Source of the DNA: Serinus canaria
Taxonomy: Eukaryota > Chordata > Aves > Passeriformes > Fringillidae
Direction: 5' to 3'
DNA length: 64,000 nt
NCBI RefSeq assembly: GCF_022539315.1
Contig: NC_066326.1
Span: 6,092,601 to 6,156,600, forward strand
Shown: one piece after another, positions 1 through 12,300 of the stretch
Numbering within the stretch: position 1 is the stretch's first letter
Layout of the letters: each line of letters opens with the position of its first letter
Notes under the pieces: model-generated
Seen by the model: the letters and a program-made list of their open reading frames with translations, nothing else
The model's database searches: none
Told to the model about the DNA's origin: nothing
Translations under genes and position numbers: made by a program

Positions 1-275
1 AGCCATGAACTTTCCAAATCTGAACCAGTTTAATCTGCTTCAAACCGGTCCAAAACGGTTCAAACTGGTCCAGACCTGGCCAAACCTGTCAGAACTGGTC
101 AAAACCAGGTAAAAACCAGTTGAAACTGGTCGGAACCATTTCAAATCAGTCTAAACTAGTTCAAACTAGTACAGACTGGTCAGGACCAGTTTGAGCCAGT
201 TCGGACTGGTTTAGAATGGTTTGTATCCATTACAACTGGTTTGAACTTGTTTGGCTCACTTTGAACCGGTTGGAA
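1..275. repeat. degenerate 10-bp tandem array (minisatellite-like)
   Basis: The sequence repeats with a clear period of 10 bp for roughly 27 units. The unit is close to TTCAAACTGGT trimmed to 10 bp, with most units ending in CTGGT, CCGGT, CCAGT or CTAGT. From about 101 to 270 the units stay exactly in phase; before that they are shifted by one base. Individual copies differ at several positions, so the array looks old. It may continue upstream of the window. Palindromic eight-mers occur inside it, for example AACTAGTT at 154-161 and AACCGGTT at 264-271. No coding role is evident; reading frames through it are incidental. Confidence 0.85.
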
Positions 276-329
276 AGCCGCCTCTATCCTGGGCTGCCAA
301 AGGTGTGGTCAGCACCTGGGATCTTCCCT

Positions 330-631
330 ATGACCAGATCCCAGCTGGAGCACTGCGTGCAGCTCTGCAGATTTTTACTGGAGCCTTTGAAACCTTGAGA
401 GGGGAGATTTCATCTGGAGGTTTGACAGCATTTTTTTGTGATGAGGGTGATGAGTCACTGGCACAGGTGTCCCAGAGAAGCCGTGGCTGACCCATCCCTC
501 AAAGTGTTCAAGGCCAGGCTGAACAAGGTTTTGAGCAACCTGGTCTAGTGGAAAATGTCCCCGCTCGTTGCACAACTAGATGGTGTTTAAGACCTCTCCC
601 AGCCAAAATCATTCTGTGATTTTGTGGTTCT
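330..631 (+). mobile_element. CR1 LINE, 3' end with internal deletion
   Basis: The stretch from about 460 (CACTGGCACAGGTGTCCCAG) through GTTCAAGGCCAGGCTG and AGCAACCTGGTCTAGTGG matches the well-known 3' end of avian CR1 retrotransposons. It finishes in degenerate octamers, ATTCTGTG ATTTTGTG, at 611-626. A second CR1-like piece (GATCCCAGCTGGAGCACTGC) sits at about 336-355, so a few hundred bases of the normal element seem to be missing between them. The copy is non-functional and lies immediately after the 10-bp array. Matching is from memory of CR1 consensus sequences; exact boundaries are approximate. Confidence 0.85.
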
Positions 632-639
632 AGGATGTG

Positions 640-1600
640 CAAATTCAACCATATTGTCAGCCTTGCCATGCTTTCAGATCCCAGTCTCTCAGTTTCATGT
701 TCCTCATTTTACATCTACAATACCTCTTTTTACAGTAACACTTAGAAATTTTGAATATCGCACAATGAGTCTGTATGGCTCCAAGTATCAACAAAATCCT
801 GTGCTTTGCAAGGCTGACTGAGGAGGAAATCTACCCTATCCTACTGTGTAGGGCTGTGTGGACAGAAGTCTCTGCTTTCCAAATGCTGACACAAAGTAGG
901 CAGCCATCAGGGATCAGCCAGACTGTTTGGAGAACTCTTCCAATTAACTGTGTTACTTTGCAAAGAGAGTTTAGATAACCAAGAGAAGCTGCATTTTATA
1001 GGAGATATATATATATGTGGGGGGGGTGAGTTTATTTATAGCTCCATATGCATATTGCTTCCTGTGTTGGAGGGGACAAAGAAGGACACTGTTAGTCCTA
1101 AAGATGTATTGGAGGGCAGGGGGAGAGAAAAGGGCTTAATTCTTCTTTACTTTGTGCAATTACAGAAAAATTGAATGACATTCATAAATGTTTCTTCTTC
1201 GTGTTTGACCCTATGGGTCCCACCCATGAGTGTATTTAAGGGGAAGATGCCTCCAGCATGCTGTGTCTGCCACCTTTGCCTCCTCTCTCCCAAGGATGGC
1301 ACAGTGGGTGCTTTATTTCAGCGTGTGTGTGTGTGTGTGGCTATTCCTATATGAATATTTTAAAATGGTTTATGGTGGGGAAAGGAGGAGAAACAAAGGG
1401 CTTATCACATTTTCTTCTTTAAAACAACAAAATGGAAATCAGTGGCTTTGTACAGATCAAGGATGCACTATTTGTGGTCAGCCTCACTCTCCAAGAATGT
1501 ATCAGGCTTTATCCAGGATCTCTGTCTGATGCTTTGTGCTTATTAGAAGTCTGAATGGCACTTCATTTCAGAGTGACACTTCATTTTCCCAGCTGAGTCG
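640..1600. other. non-coding sequence, presumed MAGI1 intron
   Basis: No gene is seen. The stretch contains small simple repeats: an AT run followed by a G run near 1006-1027 and a GT dinucleotide run near 1322-1340. Short open frames here show no recognisable domain and no splice-consistent continuation. Confidence 0.5.
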
Positions 1601-3330
1601 GTTAGGAAGATATCACCCATCTTCAAATCTTTTCGTTCAGGTTTCTTTTCCCCCTCTCCTTGCTTGGGAAGGGGACAAAAAAAGGAAGGGATGCGGGGGG
1701 AAAGAAGGGGGAGAGGGAAGGAAAAAGAAAGCTTTTCCCTTTAAAGTAAAGCCTTTCTCGGGCTTAGCCTTTTTCCCCAGGCTGGGGCGAGGAGAGGTCC
1801 GGTGAGATGATTGTCAGGATCATGTGGTGCGTGCAGTGGGTGCTGCGAGAGCCGTGTTTATCCAGGGCCATGTGGAGGTGGGCGGGTGCCTACCCGGGGA
1901 CAGGGGACAGGAGAAGCTGGGCTCCTGCAGCAGCCACGCTGTGAATAGCCCACATTGACTGAACTGTCTAACCGGACTAATTTGCTGTGCCTGTGGGCTT
2001 GATAAAAGAAGCAGCTGCTGGAAAGGGCTCGCTCAGATGCATGTAGATGAGGCTGTGGACTGCCAGAAGGATCCAAGCAGCTTTTTTTCCCTCTTCCTTG
2101 CTGCATTTCTGCTAGGATCCCTACCTCCGGCTCCCGCGAAGTTGCATTGATCAGGTAAACTATTTTAGCTGCTGCCTGGCTTTGGGGCTGGCTGGCAGCC
2201 CCGGGATGGAGAGCGGGATGAGCGGGCTGTGCTGCAGCGGTGGCAGGAACAGCTCCCTTTGGAGCAGACACACATTTTCACTGCTCCCTGCAAGCTGGCA
2301 GTCGGGCAGGCTTTGAAAATCGTGCAGCCATGTTACACAGCCACAATTATTTGCCTTTCTCTCCCCCTCTCCTCCCCGTTTAATTTTGCTGCGAATAAGG
2401 CTAAGTCTGGTATTTCTCGTTTGCATCTGTCGATGCACCAGCCAGCCATGTTTTTCATATGATTATGTGCTGTGCGGGTCTCGCTGGGAATGCAAAGATG
2501 TTCGCTGTCCTTTCCGAGTCAAGCCCTTTACGTCTCCTCCTGGGGGGAGGGAAAAAAAAAAAAAGGAAAATATCTGTAGCATGCTGCATGGATTCTGTGA
2601 GCGCTGGGGACGCGGGTTAGAGGGCTCGTTTGGAAGCAGGGGGAAGATGAGAGCTGAAGGCTCCCGACATCCCTTCACCCACCAAATTTGATTCTTTGTA
2701 TTAAAATAGGTGTTGTTCCATATCATTCCCCCCCCTCCCCGCAATCCCTACCCCCCCTCCCACGTTTGCATCTATTTTTAAGTGTTGATTAAATAAAGCT
2801 ATGGCTCAGCTGGAGAAAAAGAAGATGGAAAAGGATGAAAAGGATGGCCTTTTGTGTGGAGATCTTTTGTGCGGCTCACCCGCCCCCCTCCAGCTTCCCG
2901 GGGTAGTACCAGCAGCCTTTAGTTTAACTGGCTGCTGCCTGCAAAAACAGCTTGGCAGAATTTGGGGAAGGGGCGCGGAGCTGGGGGGGGTGTAGGGGGA
3001 GCTCCGGTGTGTCTGCTTGCAGCGTGAGAGAGATGTTAAATGGGATTGAGAATCTGCAGACTGGAAAATGCTGCACAATTTAACGGGAAGGGTATTACCT
3101 GCAGGGATTAACCCTATTTACCGACAGTCTCTTCTCTTTCTGCTTCTGCACTTCACACTCGCTGTGTAACAGCTCCTGCGTTTCTGCAGCCAGAGCCTGG
3201 CTGCTTTGGAGCACAGCAGTGATTTTACCTGCCACGTTTGAGAAATGCCCTGTAAAAGCCTTAAAACCCGAGTGCTCCATTTCTCCTCCGAGGAAGTGTT
3301 AGAAGGTGTTGTCCCTCCCTGCAAGATGTG
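1600..3330. promoter_or_regulatory. CpG-enriched block, candidate regulatory region
   Basis: Compared with the flanking kilobases, this block has clearly more CpG dinucleotides (for example around 1785-1920, 2120-2145, 2475-2540, 2600-2670 and 2925-3030). It also has C-rich and G-rich runs and several T/A-rich factor-like motifs, such as GTTTGCATCTATTTTTAAG at 2765-2783, which resembles an octamer next to a MEF2-type site. A short segment at 2116-2154 is flanked by a good polypyrimidine/TAG acceptor and a CAG|GTAAAC donor, so a non-coding exon is possible. This could be an enhancer or a minor promoter inside the MAGI1 intron. The call rests on composition only. Confidence 0.35.
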
Positions 3331-6300
3331 TTAAGCATCAGGTTGCACCTTATGAACTTTTATGAATAAGTATAGAATTCACTCACTGTGGGTATTTCCC
3401 CACTTCAAATGCTTTCGCCCCAAATGTATCTATGTGCCGTCCTGCTTGTAAGTATTGCCACTTTTGGGGTCACAGCTGGTTTGCTGTGGTGGCTCCTGTG
3501 TTGTGGGAGGTCTCTGAGAGAGCCCTGGCATTCCCTTTTGCTTGAGGAAGTGCTGTTTTATCCCCACAAATACATCCAGGTGGAGATCCTGGTTAAATGG
3601 GGGTGATTTTAAGCTGTTTGTCACCTGCACTGGAGGGTGGAGCATCTCTTGTATTGGCCTTAGTTTCAGGCTCTGCTGTGTTAAAGATGTGGGGGAGCAC
3701 AGTACCTTGAGCACCCTGACCCTCTGGAGACCAGAGCACTTAGCTCAGGGGTGCTTGTGCTGCTCTGCTTTCCCACGTTTGTGCACACTCACACCTGAAA
3801 TCAGAAATTGGGCTTCACAGCCTGATTGCTGTTGGCCCTCACAGCCAGAAATGAGCGTGTTGTAAATTGCAATGTGCCAATATGGGCTGTATCTAAAACC
3901 TGATTTTCTCCATCTCATGGTACAAACCAGAATTAGGCTTGCAGTGGGGTAATTTTGGATACCCATCATTCATCCCTGGGGGAATATGGGGATATCATTG
4001 TCTTCCAGGGTTTCAGAGAGAGTGCAGTGGGTCCAGGCCATTCCTGGAGGGATCTAAACCCTAACCCAGCAGCCTGAGCTTTGTTGTTCAGGATGTCAGT
4101 GCCTGATTAATCCCTTTTCTTGTGGGATATGGGCTGAGCAGAGATTGGCTATTGTCAATGTGAATTATGGAGTGGATGAGCATGTCATCTGTTGCTTTTA
4201 GAGGTATGCACTCTGAAATACTCATGCAGGCAGTTGGAAACAAGCTGAAAGGAATCTGAGGGAAGGAAAACAGTAAAAATTGTCAAAATTCAAGTGGCCT
4301 AAGGGTTGTCTCACCAGAGGGGGATGCTTTGTGGGGATTCAGATGCCTCTGCTAGGTTAACCAAATGAAAACATAAGTCTGACTCAGTTATCAGTAGGGT
4401 CAAAAAAATTCAACTATCAAACTAAAAGCAACAGCAGCAACATATCATTGCATAGAAAGGCAGTTTTAATTTTCCAGTTTCTGGGTAAATTTCCACCTAT
4501 GATTTTTATCTGCTTTTTGTTTGCCTTTGTTTTTCTCCCAGATGAAAGCAGGTGAACATAGAAATGAAACTATGAGACGAACTGCACGTAGAATATTGCA
4601 AACTAAAAGTGTAAAATATAAAATTATTAAAAATGAGGAAAAAAAACCTCTATTCTGCTGTCATCTGCCTGCAGGCATAATTAAAGCTAGGAGCACTTTC
4701 AGACAGAGCAGTGATTTTCAGCTTGATGGTGTCATTTTTAAGCCCTCATTGGTTTCCTCACCAGTGACTGGTGTCTGGATGGGTACATGATTGGAAACCA
4801 GTTTGCAATATGAGGTGCTGTGTTTCAGCTGTCCCTTCACAGTGTATTTGAAATACTGCTCTTTGTGTGTCTTCTGGCATTTTGTAGGATGGTGAGGTTA
4901 TCATACCGTTTTCTTAGGTTTCAATTAAAAAAAAAAAAAACTGTTCAAGATTTTGGATAGTAATAAGTAGATAAAAAAAACAAACAAACCCTCCATGCGA
5001 CTACCTAAAAGAGTTTCACCCATGATGTTGATCTGCTGTATAGGTTGTCACTCTGCTTAAATTCCACAGCAGAACTGTGACACCATCTGTTCCCTTTCAC
5101 TGTGTGCAAAAAATGGTTTCCTTTCATTAGCATTAAGCTGCATAAAGAGACTGGAGATCTAGAAATATCCCAGTCTTTCCCTGACACATACCTTCTTATG
5201 ACAGAGTTCATTGCAAGCATCACTCCTATTCCTAAGAGAATGGGAGGGTTTTAGTTATATTTTATTAAAGATCTTTGAACAGCAGAGAAATAAAATAAAA
5301 AATCACCCCATCCATATACTGCAATGAAACCAGAAAGCTTTCTGAGATGTGTTAAGATGATGTTGATTCAGAACAGCTGTCTTTACTATTGCATGCCCTG
5401 AAGGCAGTAGGGCTGCTGTCTGCCAGTGTTGGTGGTATCTGCACTGCTTTGGGGCCTCTGGGATGCACTGATTTCCTGAGTGTGGGTCAAACCCCACTGT
5501 GCCTGTCCTCAGAATGTGACATTTTATCTTACAGTAGTCCTCTTTTCATTAAAAATTCAGATCAGAGACCTCTGCAAAGTCTTAGTAAGGTCCTCAGATG
5601 TAGAATTGTTCTGAAATTTCTGAAAGTCATGCATTTTGCTTTCATTGTCTCTTTTCATTGGCCACACTGTGTTTTAATGTTATTTTAATGCCAGTGCAGT
5701 GACCTGTTGGTGATGGCACCGAGATGTGAATTCAGCACTGCCCTGTTGCAGGCTCATCCTCTGGCTACCAGGATAACCTGGTAGATAAATGCTAAGCAGA
5801 AGAAATCAACATCATTGTTCTCTGAAATGCTATCTATATGTAAATCTGTGGTGCCATTCATTCCCCTTTAAAAGTTGCAAAGCACTTTCAGTTCCCGTTT
5901 AGTGGTTGCTCCCTGTGAATTACATGAATCAGGGAGGGAGGTCAGCCAATGCTGTCCTGTGGGAATGAAACCTCTTTTTGTTGTTGTTCCAGTAAGCTGT
6001 GGCAAATAACATTGGGGATGCAGCAAACATAGAGCAAAACAAGGCACCAGAATTGCACTGCATACCCAGTGGATCTCAGCATAAAATATTTACCAGGCAC
6101 TGCAGATCTCAGTTGACATCTCCTCGTGTCACAGAGCCCTGCTGTGCCCCTTCCTCCCAAAGGTCCCAGAATTAAAATATTTGTTAGCTGTGATTAATAA
6201 AGGCACCTGACTGAGCCCTTGGCAGGGAAGAGTGTCTCAGCATTTTGGATCAGGTTTAAGGATCAGACTTCAGAGCTTGATAAGCACAAGCCTAAGCTGG

Positions 6301-9300
6301 AAGGAGTGCAACATACTTGGTTGAAACTTATGCCAACTGGTGAAATTCAGTTCCCTCAGATGTGACAGGGAACCAAATTTTGTAATGACTTTTGTCCTTT
6401 TTAAGTCATGTTTGTTATGACTTAAAAATTGATTTTGCCCAATTATCTTTTAGTGATTCCTATGTCCTTTAAGCCCCATTATTTCTTCTCAGTTCTCTTT
6501 TTCAGTGGTGAAAAGAGCACTGTTGCTCAGGTGCATTTTGAAACTTCAGTTCTGGTGACATCTTCCACTCCAACCCAATTTAATACCAGCACAGCTCTTT
6601 CTCTACAAGCAGGCTGAGGTGAATGGGCTGTCAAGGTGTAGGAACTTGGCTTGTCATGCAGTCACAGGGAAAGGCTTCTAAAATAAAATAGACTCTTGGA
6701 TTTGGTGTTGTCTGAGCAGCTGGTAATTTCCTCTTCACCCATCTAGAGAGGGCCTGCTAGTTCCTGGTCAAAAGAACAGCATATCCTCAACATAAAGCAT
6801 GGTTTGGTTGGTGAGTTTATGCCTTTTAAAGAGACCTAGGTCTGTGGGATGCTGTTGTGCATGACCTGTCTTTTTACAGATGGGGCTGGCATGAGCTCTT
6901 CTCCACCAGGGCCTTCTCTCCACCTAAGCATCAATTTGCATTAAATGTGTCAGAGGTGAATAAGTTTTAAATTTTTATCCTGTTGCAAAATAAAAGGTCT
7001 GATTTTTACTGCTCAGATTAACTGGAGAGAATTTGACTACAGCAATATCATGACAATGGTAAAAGAAAGGCAGGTCTTTGTAACTGACTACACTGTGAAA
7101 TTCCTGGGAGCAAAATTAATCCTGTGCAAAGCTGTTCTGATTTGGGGAAATCCCCAGGAATGGCTCCTCTGAATTCTTGCCCGAGTCACATTGCTTCAAG
7201 TCACAGTTCTTAAGATGGCCTTAAAAATATAAAAATATGGAATCTAATTTGTGGCAGCAATTTGTGATCCAGTGTATAAGGAATTGATTTGAGATCGAGA
7301 TGGAGGAGGGAGGACGTGTGATTTGAGAATGCTGGGCTGCAGCTTTTGCTCATCATGACAAGGAGTTAACCCTCATCCTCCAGCAGCCTGTCGTGGCACA
7401 GAATTGCCCCTGTGGAGTCCTGAGGGCAGCTGAGCTTTCTGGCCAAGTGTGGGAGTGAGCTGCATCCTGCCCTGCCAGTGGTGGGTGGCTATCCAGGATC
7501 CAGTGCAGCCAGTGGGAGAAAAATGGTGTTTAGTACAAGGAGGCTTGAGAAGGGGCAAAGCCATAATGCTGAAATGTACTGAATATCCCTCAGTTCTGCT
7601 CTGAAAGGAATCAGATCTTCCCCTCAGTGTGTGTTGCTGCATCTTGCAGATGTATTGAAAATCTGTGTTAGAGCTGTGAGCAATTAACACATTTCCTGAG
7701 GACACATGGAGAGAAACTAAACTTGCATGTGATCTACCACAGTTCTGCCTTAATAGATCTTGGCTGTACCTGTGATTTAAAGTGGCTTTACTGACACACA
7801 GCCACTGTCCAGTGGTGCTGCTGTGCTTGTGTGGAGAGGGCTGATGGTGCCACTGCAGGCTGCTTACAGCCCTGGTTGGAGTAATTTCCTGGGATTGCTG
7901 GAATCTTCCCATTGCAATGGATACAGACTTTGTCCCAAATCCAGACTGGCAGTTTTCACCTGGAAAAGGGTGGTTTGGCTTCTCTTTGTGGAGATGCCTT
8001 CAGAAAAAAAGCATAGGTAATGAATACAGTTGAATGGGAAACAATTTTCTTTTCTACTAAGTGTCTTAAGGAGGAAGAACATTTTTATTAGTTCAAGACC
8101 TATTTTTGTTGAGCAAAGATGAGACACAAATTAAAAATAACCCTCACTGCAGCCAAAACACCTGTGGAGGAGATGATGGGAGAGTTGGCCTTCAGTAAAC
8201 TGGGTTGGTGCTACCAACAGGTAAGAGGATTTCTTGGAGAGGAAAGGGTGGAGATGAAAAGCAATAGAGCAACAACTGTTCTGGTCTGGAGAATGTTTTT
8301 CAGGTAGTGTGGCATGGAGGAGGAATAAAGATAGTGGATTTTTTGGAAGAAGGCTCCAGTCTCAAGTTTCAGAGATTTGAGATTGATTTGCGATTAAAAT
8401 GTGATCTGAACATCAGTGACTTCTCTCTGAAATTAGAGTTCCTGATAACTCTTGGATGCTCTGCATGTGCTAAGACCTCATTCAAAACATTCATAGATTT
8501 TAGTACTGTGCTGGATTTGGGCCACCATGATAAATAAAAATGTTAATGATTTTCCAGGCTCATACTTAAAATTCAGTGGTGGAAGTTTGCAAACGGATTG
8601 TGCAGATTGCCAAATTAGGTCCAATTACTCAAATTTAGATGAGCTTAGCATAAAACATACAAATGTGTTCAATGCAGTATTCTGCTTAGGTCTGTGATTT
8701 CATTTCACCAGGCTTATATTTGCATGAGTTCATTAAAATTGGTTCCATTTCTTTTTTCCCTTAGCATCGCTTTGAAAAAATGGTATTTAAGCTGGGGAAA
8801 AATAGTAAAGAACAGACTTGTAATTATAAAATGAAGCTAACTGGAGTCATGCAGCACTGCTGTGGTTCATTCTGTCAGAAAGGGAACTAGAGAGCTCATT
8901 ACTGAGCCCAAAGTTCAAACTGACCACTCTTTATTGAAGGTTCCCGGTGTATAAATCAATTAATTGCAACCTTCTGCTCCATGGTTACCCAGTCTCTGAA
9001 AAAAAAAAAATTCCACTTCAGCAGGACTGCTCTTGGTTTGTATCCTAATTAATATTTATTTTTCTTATTAAAAATAAGAACTTGAACAAGGAAGCACTGC
9101 TCCTCTCTGTTTGTTAATCCTTTCAGAAAAGAAAAAAAAAAAGTCATCTCAGCCCAAACAAATGAGAAAATCTCCAGACAGACTAAAGGCTTTAATGAAG
9201 TTATTACCTCTCTCTAAAGCCACACGACCCTTTCAAAAGGTGATGGCCTGGCATCTCCTGGAACATGGAGACATAGACATGCCTTCTTGTCTCTATTAAT

Positions 9301-12300
9301 GGCTTTATTTATTGTTGTATAAGTTATCCAAATGTAAAAATAATATTTGTGTTTATTTAAAAGTACCACTTAGTGCTCCAGTAAGTTGTGGTTTGTTATT
9401 TGGAAGTTGTTTTATCTAGTTCATGGTCCAGATGTGAGAAAGCACACTTACTCTGCATGCAAAACCCCTTTTTCAAAAAGAGCTGTAATACAGCTCCACA
9501 CCCCCCATAAGTGTATCTGTATTGGCATAAGAATGAATTATCCATGCTGTGAGTCTGAACACTTTTAAATAGCAGTTTAAACAATACTCTGCAGCAGTCT
9601 CAAAGAAGCCCTAATGTTTAATAAATTGGTAATGAGCTGCTTAAAAAGTGTATTAGGGTATCATAACAGCAACTTCGTAATGGAGATTGCAGACTGTTTT
9701 TCTACTGCTAGCAGGCTCTGACAGTCTGCTCGTGCTCAGCCTTCTCCAAAGAATGGGTTTCAACTTGAAATTCCTTGTGTGTGATGGGAAGGGGTTGTTC
9801 CACTTCTCCCAGTCCCTGTCTGCTGAGGATGATTGCCCAAGGTGTTTGTTCTCATTCTCATCTTTTGTCAAGATGTAGTGATTTTGCTTTTGAAAAAGTG
9901 TTCTGGCTCTTGGATAAAATGGAGTATGTCAGAAATTGTTTAGTGTAGGAGAAAAAACATTGTTGTTTGGTTGGCTGCCACGGCAGTTATGCAGGTGTTT
10001 TCAGAATAGTGGGATTGTTTGCAGGATGTAAAAATTCCTGAGACAAATCCTCTCTGACCTCGGTAAACCATGTAAACCTTAGTTACCGCTGGGTGTGGTA
10101 GCTTAAATACCTCACTGTAGTCATAAAATTAGCCATGAAAATAGAATCTGATCTCTGGAGAGTCCAGAGTGCCCTATTTCCCCACTCCTTCCCAGTACAG
10201 CACCCTTAATAATCAGCATGTGCTGGATCTGCCTTTGTTGGTGCAGCCCCTTTCAGCGTAGGTGCCCCCGTGCCATGTGCTTCTCCTGCTGGAAATGGGA
10301 ACAGTAGCTCCATTATTTGTGGAATGATTCCTGGTGAATGCTAACATTGCAGCCACTTCCTCTGAGTGCCCTGGTGCTGTCAGTGTGAGCTTTCGCAGTG
10401 GGAGACGTGAGTTTGTGGGGAATGCAGTCACATTTTATGTTTCCACGCTGTCACCACCAAACCAGGCAGGGCAGCCTGGGCAGGGACGTCTGGCACAAGT
10501 GGTTCTCAGTTGCTTCCTCCGTGAAAGCTGTTGCTTATTCATTTCATTTGTTTCTCTTGCTGTATTTTGGAATAAAACCCCCCCTAGAAAATACAGACCT
10601 CCAAGTGATAATTGTGTGAAGTTTCGAGGCTAGCCTCAGTGGCTGAGCTGTGAAACAGGGAGTTGTAAATAAGGGCTGCACTTACCCTTGGACAAGTCTG
10701 CAATGAACGTTCCAGCATTTTCACTCCTTCTGTCACTTCCAGCCACACAATCAGTCTGAGTTGCCTCATCTAAAAAGAACTATATTGCTAGGTTTTTTTG
10801 TGCCTCCCAGGAGTGCAGGTAGCCTTCATGGGACAAGCAGTGTGCCCTGGCTGCCACCAGCCACCTCCATGGGACAGCCTGGCTCCCTGGCCGTGCCAGC
10901 CCCACACTCAGAGCTGTGATGGGTTTGAGTTCAGTGGGAGCCAAGGTATGTGACACCTCTGAAAAGTGAGGTTTAGATCAAATAGGCTGTTCAAGCACTT
11001 TATAAAAATGAAGTCTTTGGGCTTTCCCATTTAAAACAAGACACCAAACTGAGGCACAGGTGGGAAAGCCAAAGAGGCAGCTGCAAAACTCTGAAGCCTT
11101 CCAATGTTTGCACTGAGATTGCTCTGCCAGGCTGATGCCCTGCTAGAGAAGCAGGGGAGGCAATGAAGGTAACCAAAGAAAACAGTCACTGAAAAGAACA
11201 TTTAATTTGGACTCTTCTAATCAGACATGCTTTGAGGTTTTTCTTTGCTGTTGGAGGTCAGAAGGGGCTCCCACCTGCAGCTCATTTGGCCAAAATTCAT
11301 GTGATGGAGAGCAATGTTACCCGAAAACCAGGTTTTGTTGTGATGGAGGTATGTGGGGAAGAGATGTGGCCCAGATAGCATGATATCTTCTGGGATATCT
11401 TCCCTCCCTCACAGGGAAATACAGGACATTTAATTTGTGGGTTCTGGCTTGCTGTATGCATCACCCTAATTTGTGTCATGGTGCTTTGTGCTATTCCTCC
11501 ATGAGAAGGCTCTGAGCTGATGTCAATGTATTAACTCAGGAATCTCTCTCCTGTGTCTTCTACTTTGAGATTTAGCAAGCATTACCTAAATTTGGATTGC
11601 AGGACTTGAAATATTTCTTGGTCTTCCTGTTTAAGTGAGATGCATCAGGGCCATCTGTTTTTCCTCCAAATTTATGCAGAAGTAATGCTGTGAGTCCCTG
11701 CATTTCTAGAGAAAGAAATCAGGGCCATCAGTGCTGTGCACATTAGAGGTTGGCCTAATTCAATTCAGCTTAAGAGGTTCTTACTCTAAGTTCTCTTAGG
11801 TTTGTTGAGAAACCAAGTTAAATGTTTACACAACATTAGGTGTTTACATTTATGTTAAATGTTTGCATTTAACGTTAACACAATACTCAATCTGTGAAGT
11901 TCTTGGAGTGTGGCTTAATGGGCAAAGCACAGCAGTTCAGGTATGCAGGTGGTGCTTGCAGATATGTGTTTCTGACCTTCTTCTGTAACCTTGGGGAGCT
12001 TTTCCTTTTCTGTAAAACGGGGGTAACAATACATCTCTCCTTTAGCAAAGTGCCTTTAAGCAACTTGATGAAGTGCTCCATACAGCCAGGCCAGCATAAG
12101 AGCCTTTATCTGCTGTGTCAGTTATTCCTATTCTAGGGTGGCTGCTGGGGGAATGAACAGAACCTGTTCCTCTGTGTTACAGCAGTGCCCAAGTTCATGT
12201 CTGCTCTATATTTAAACATGCATTTATATGTTTTAAGACACACTTCTTCACCAGTTTTGTTATTAAGCACATGTGCCTTTAATAGTGTCATTGGGACCAT

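Noticed and set aside
1..275. Possible CRISPR-like repeat array
   Set aside because: The period is 10 bp without unique spacers, the copies are degenerate, and the context is a vertebrate intron.
251..490. 79-codon + strand open frame
   Set aside because: It runs from the tandem array into the CR1 remnant; no protein feature beyond repeat sequence.
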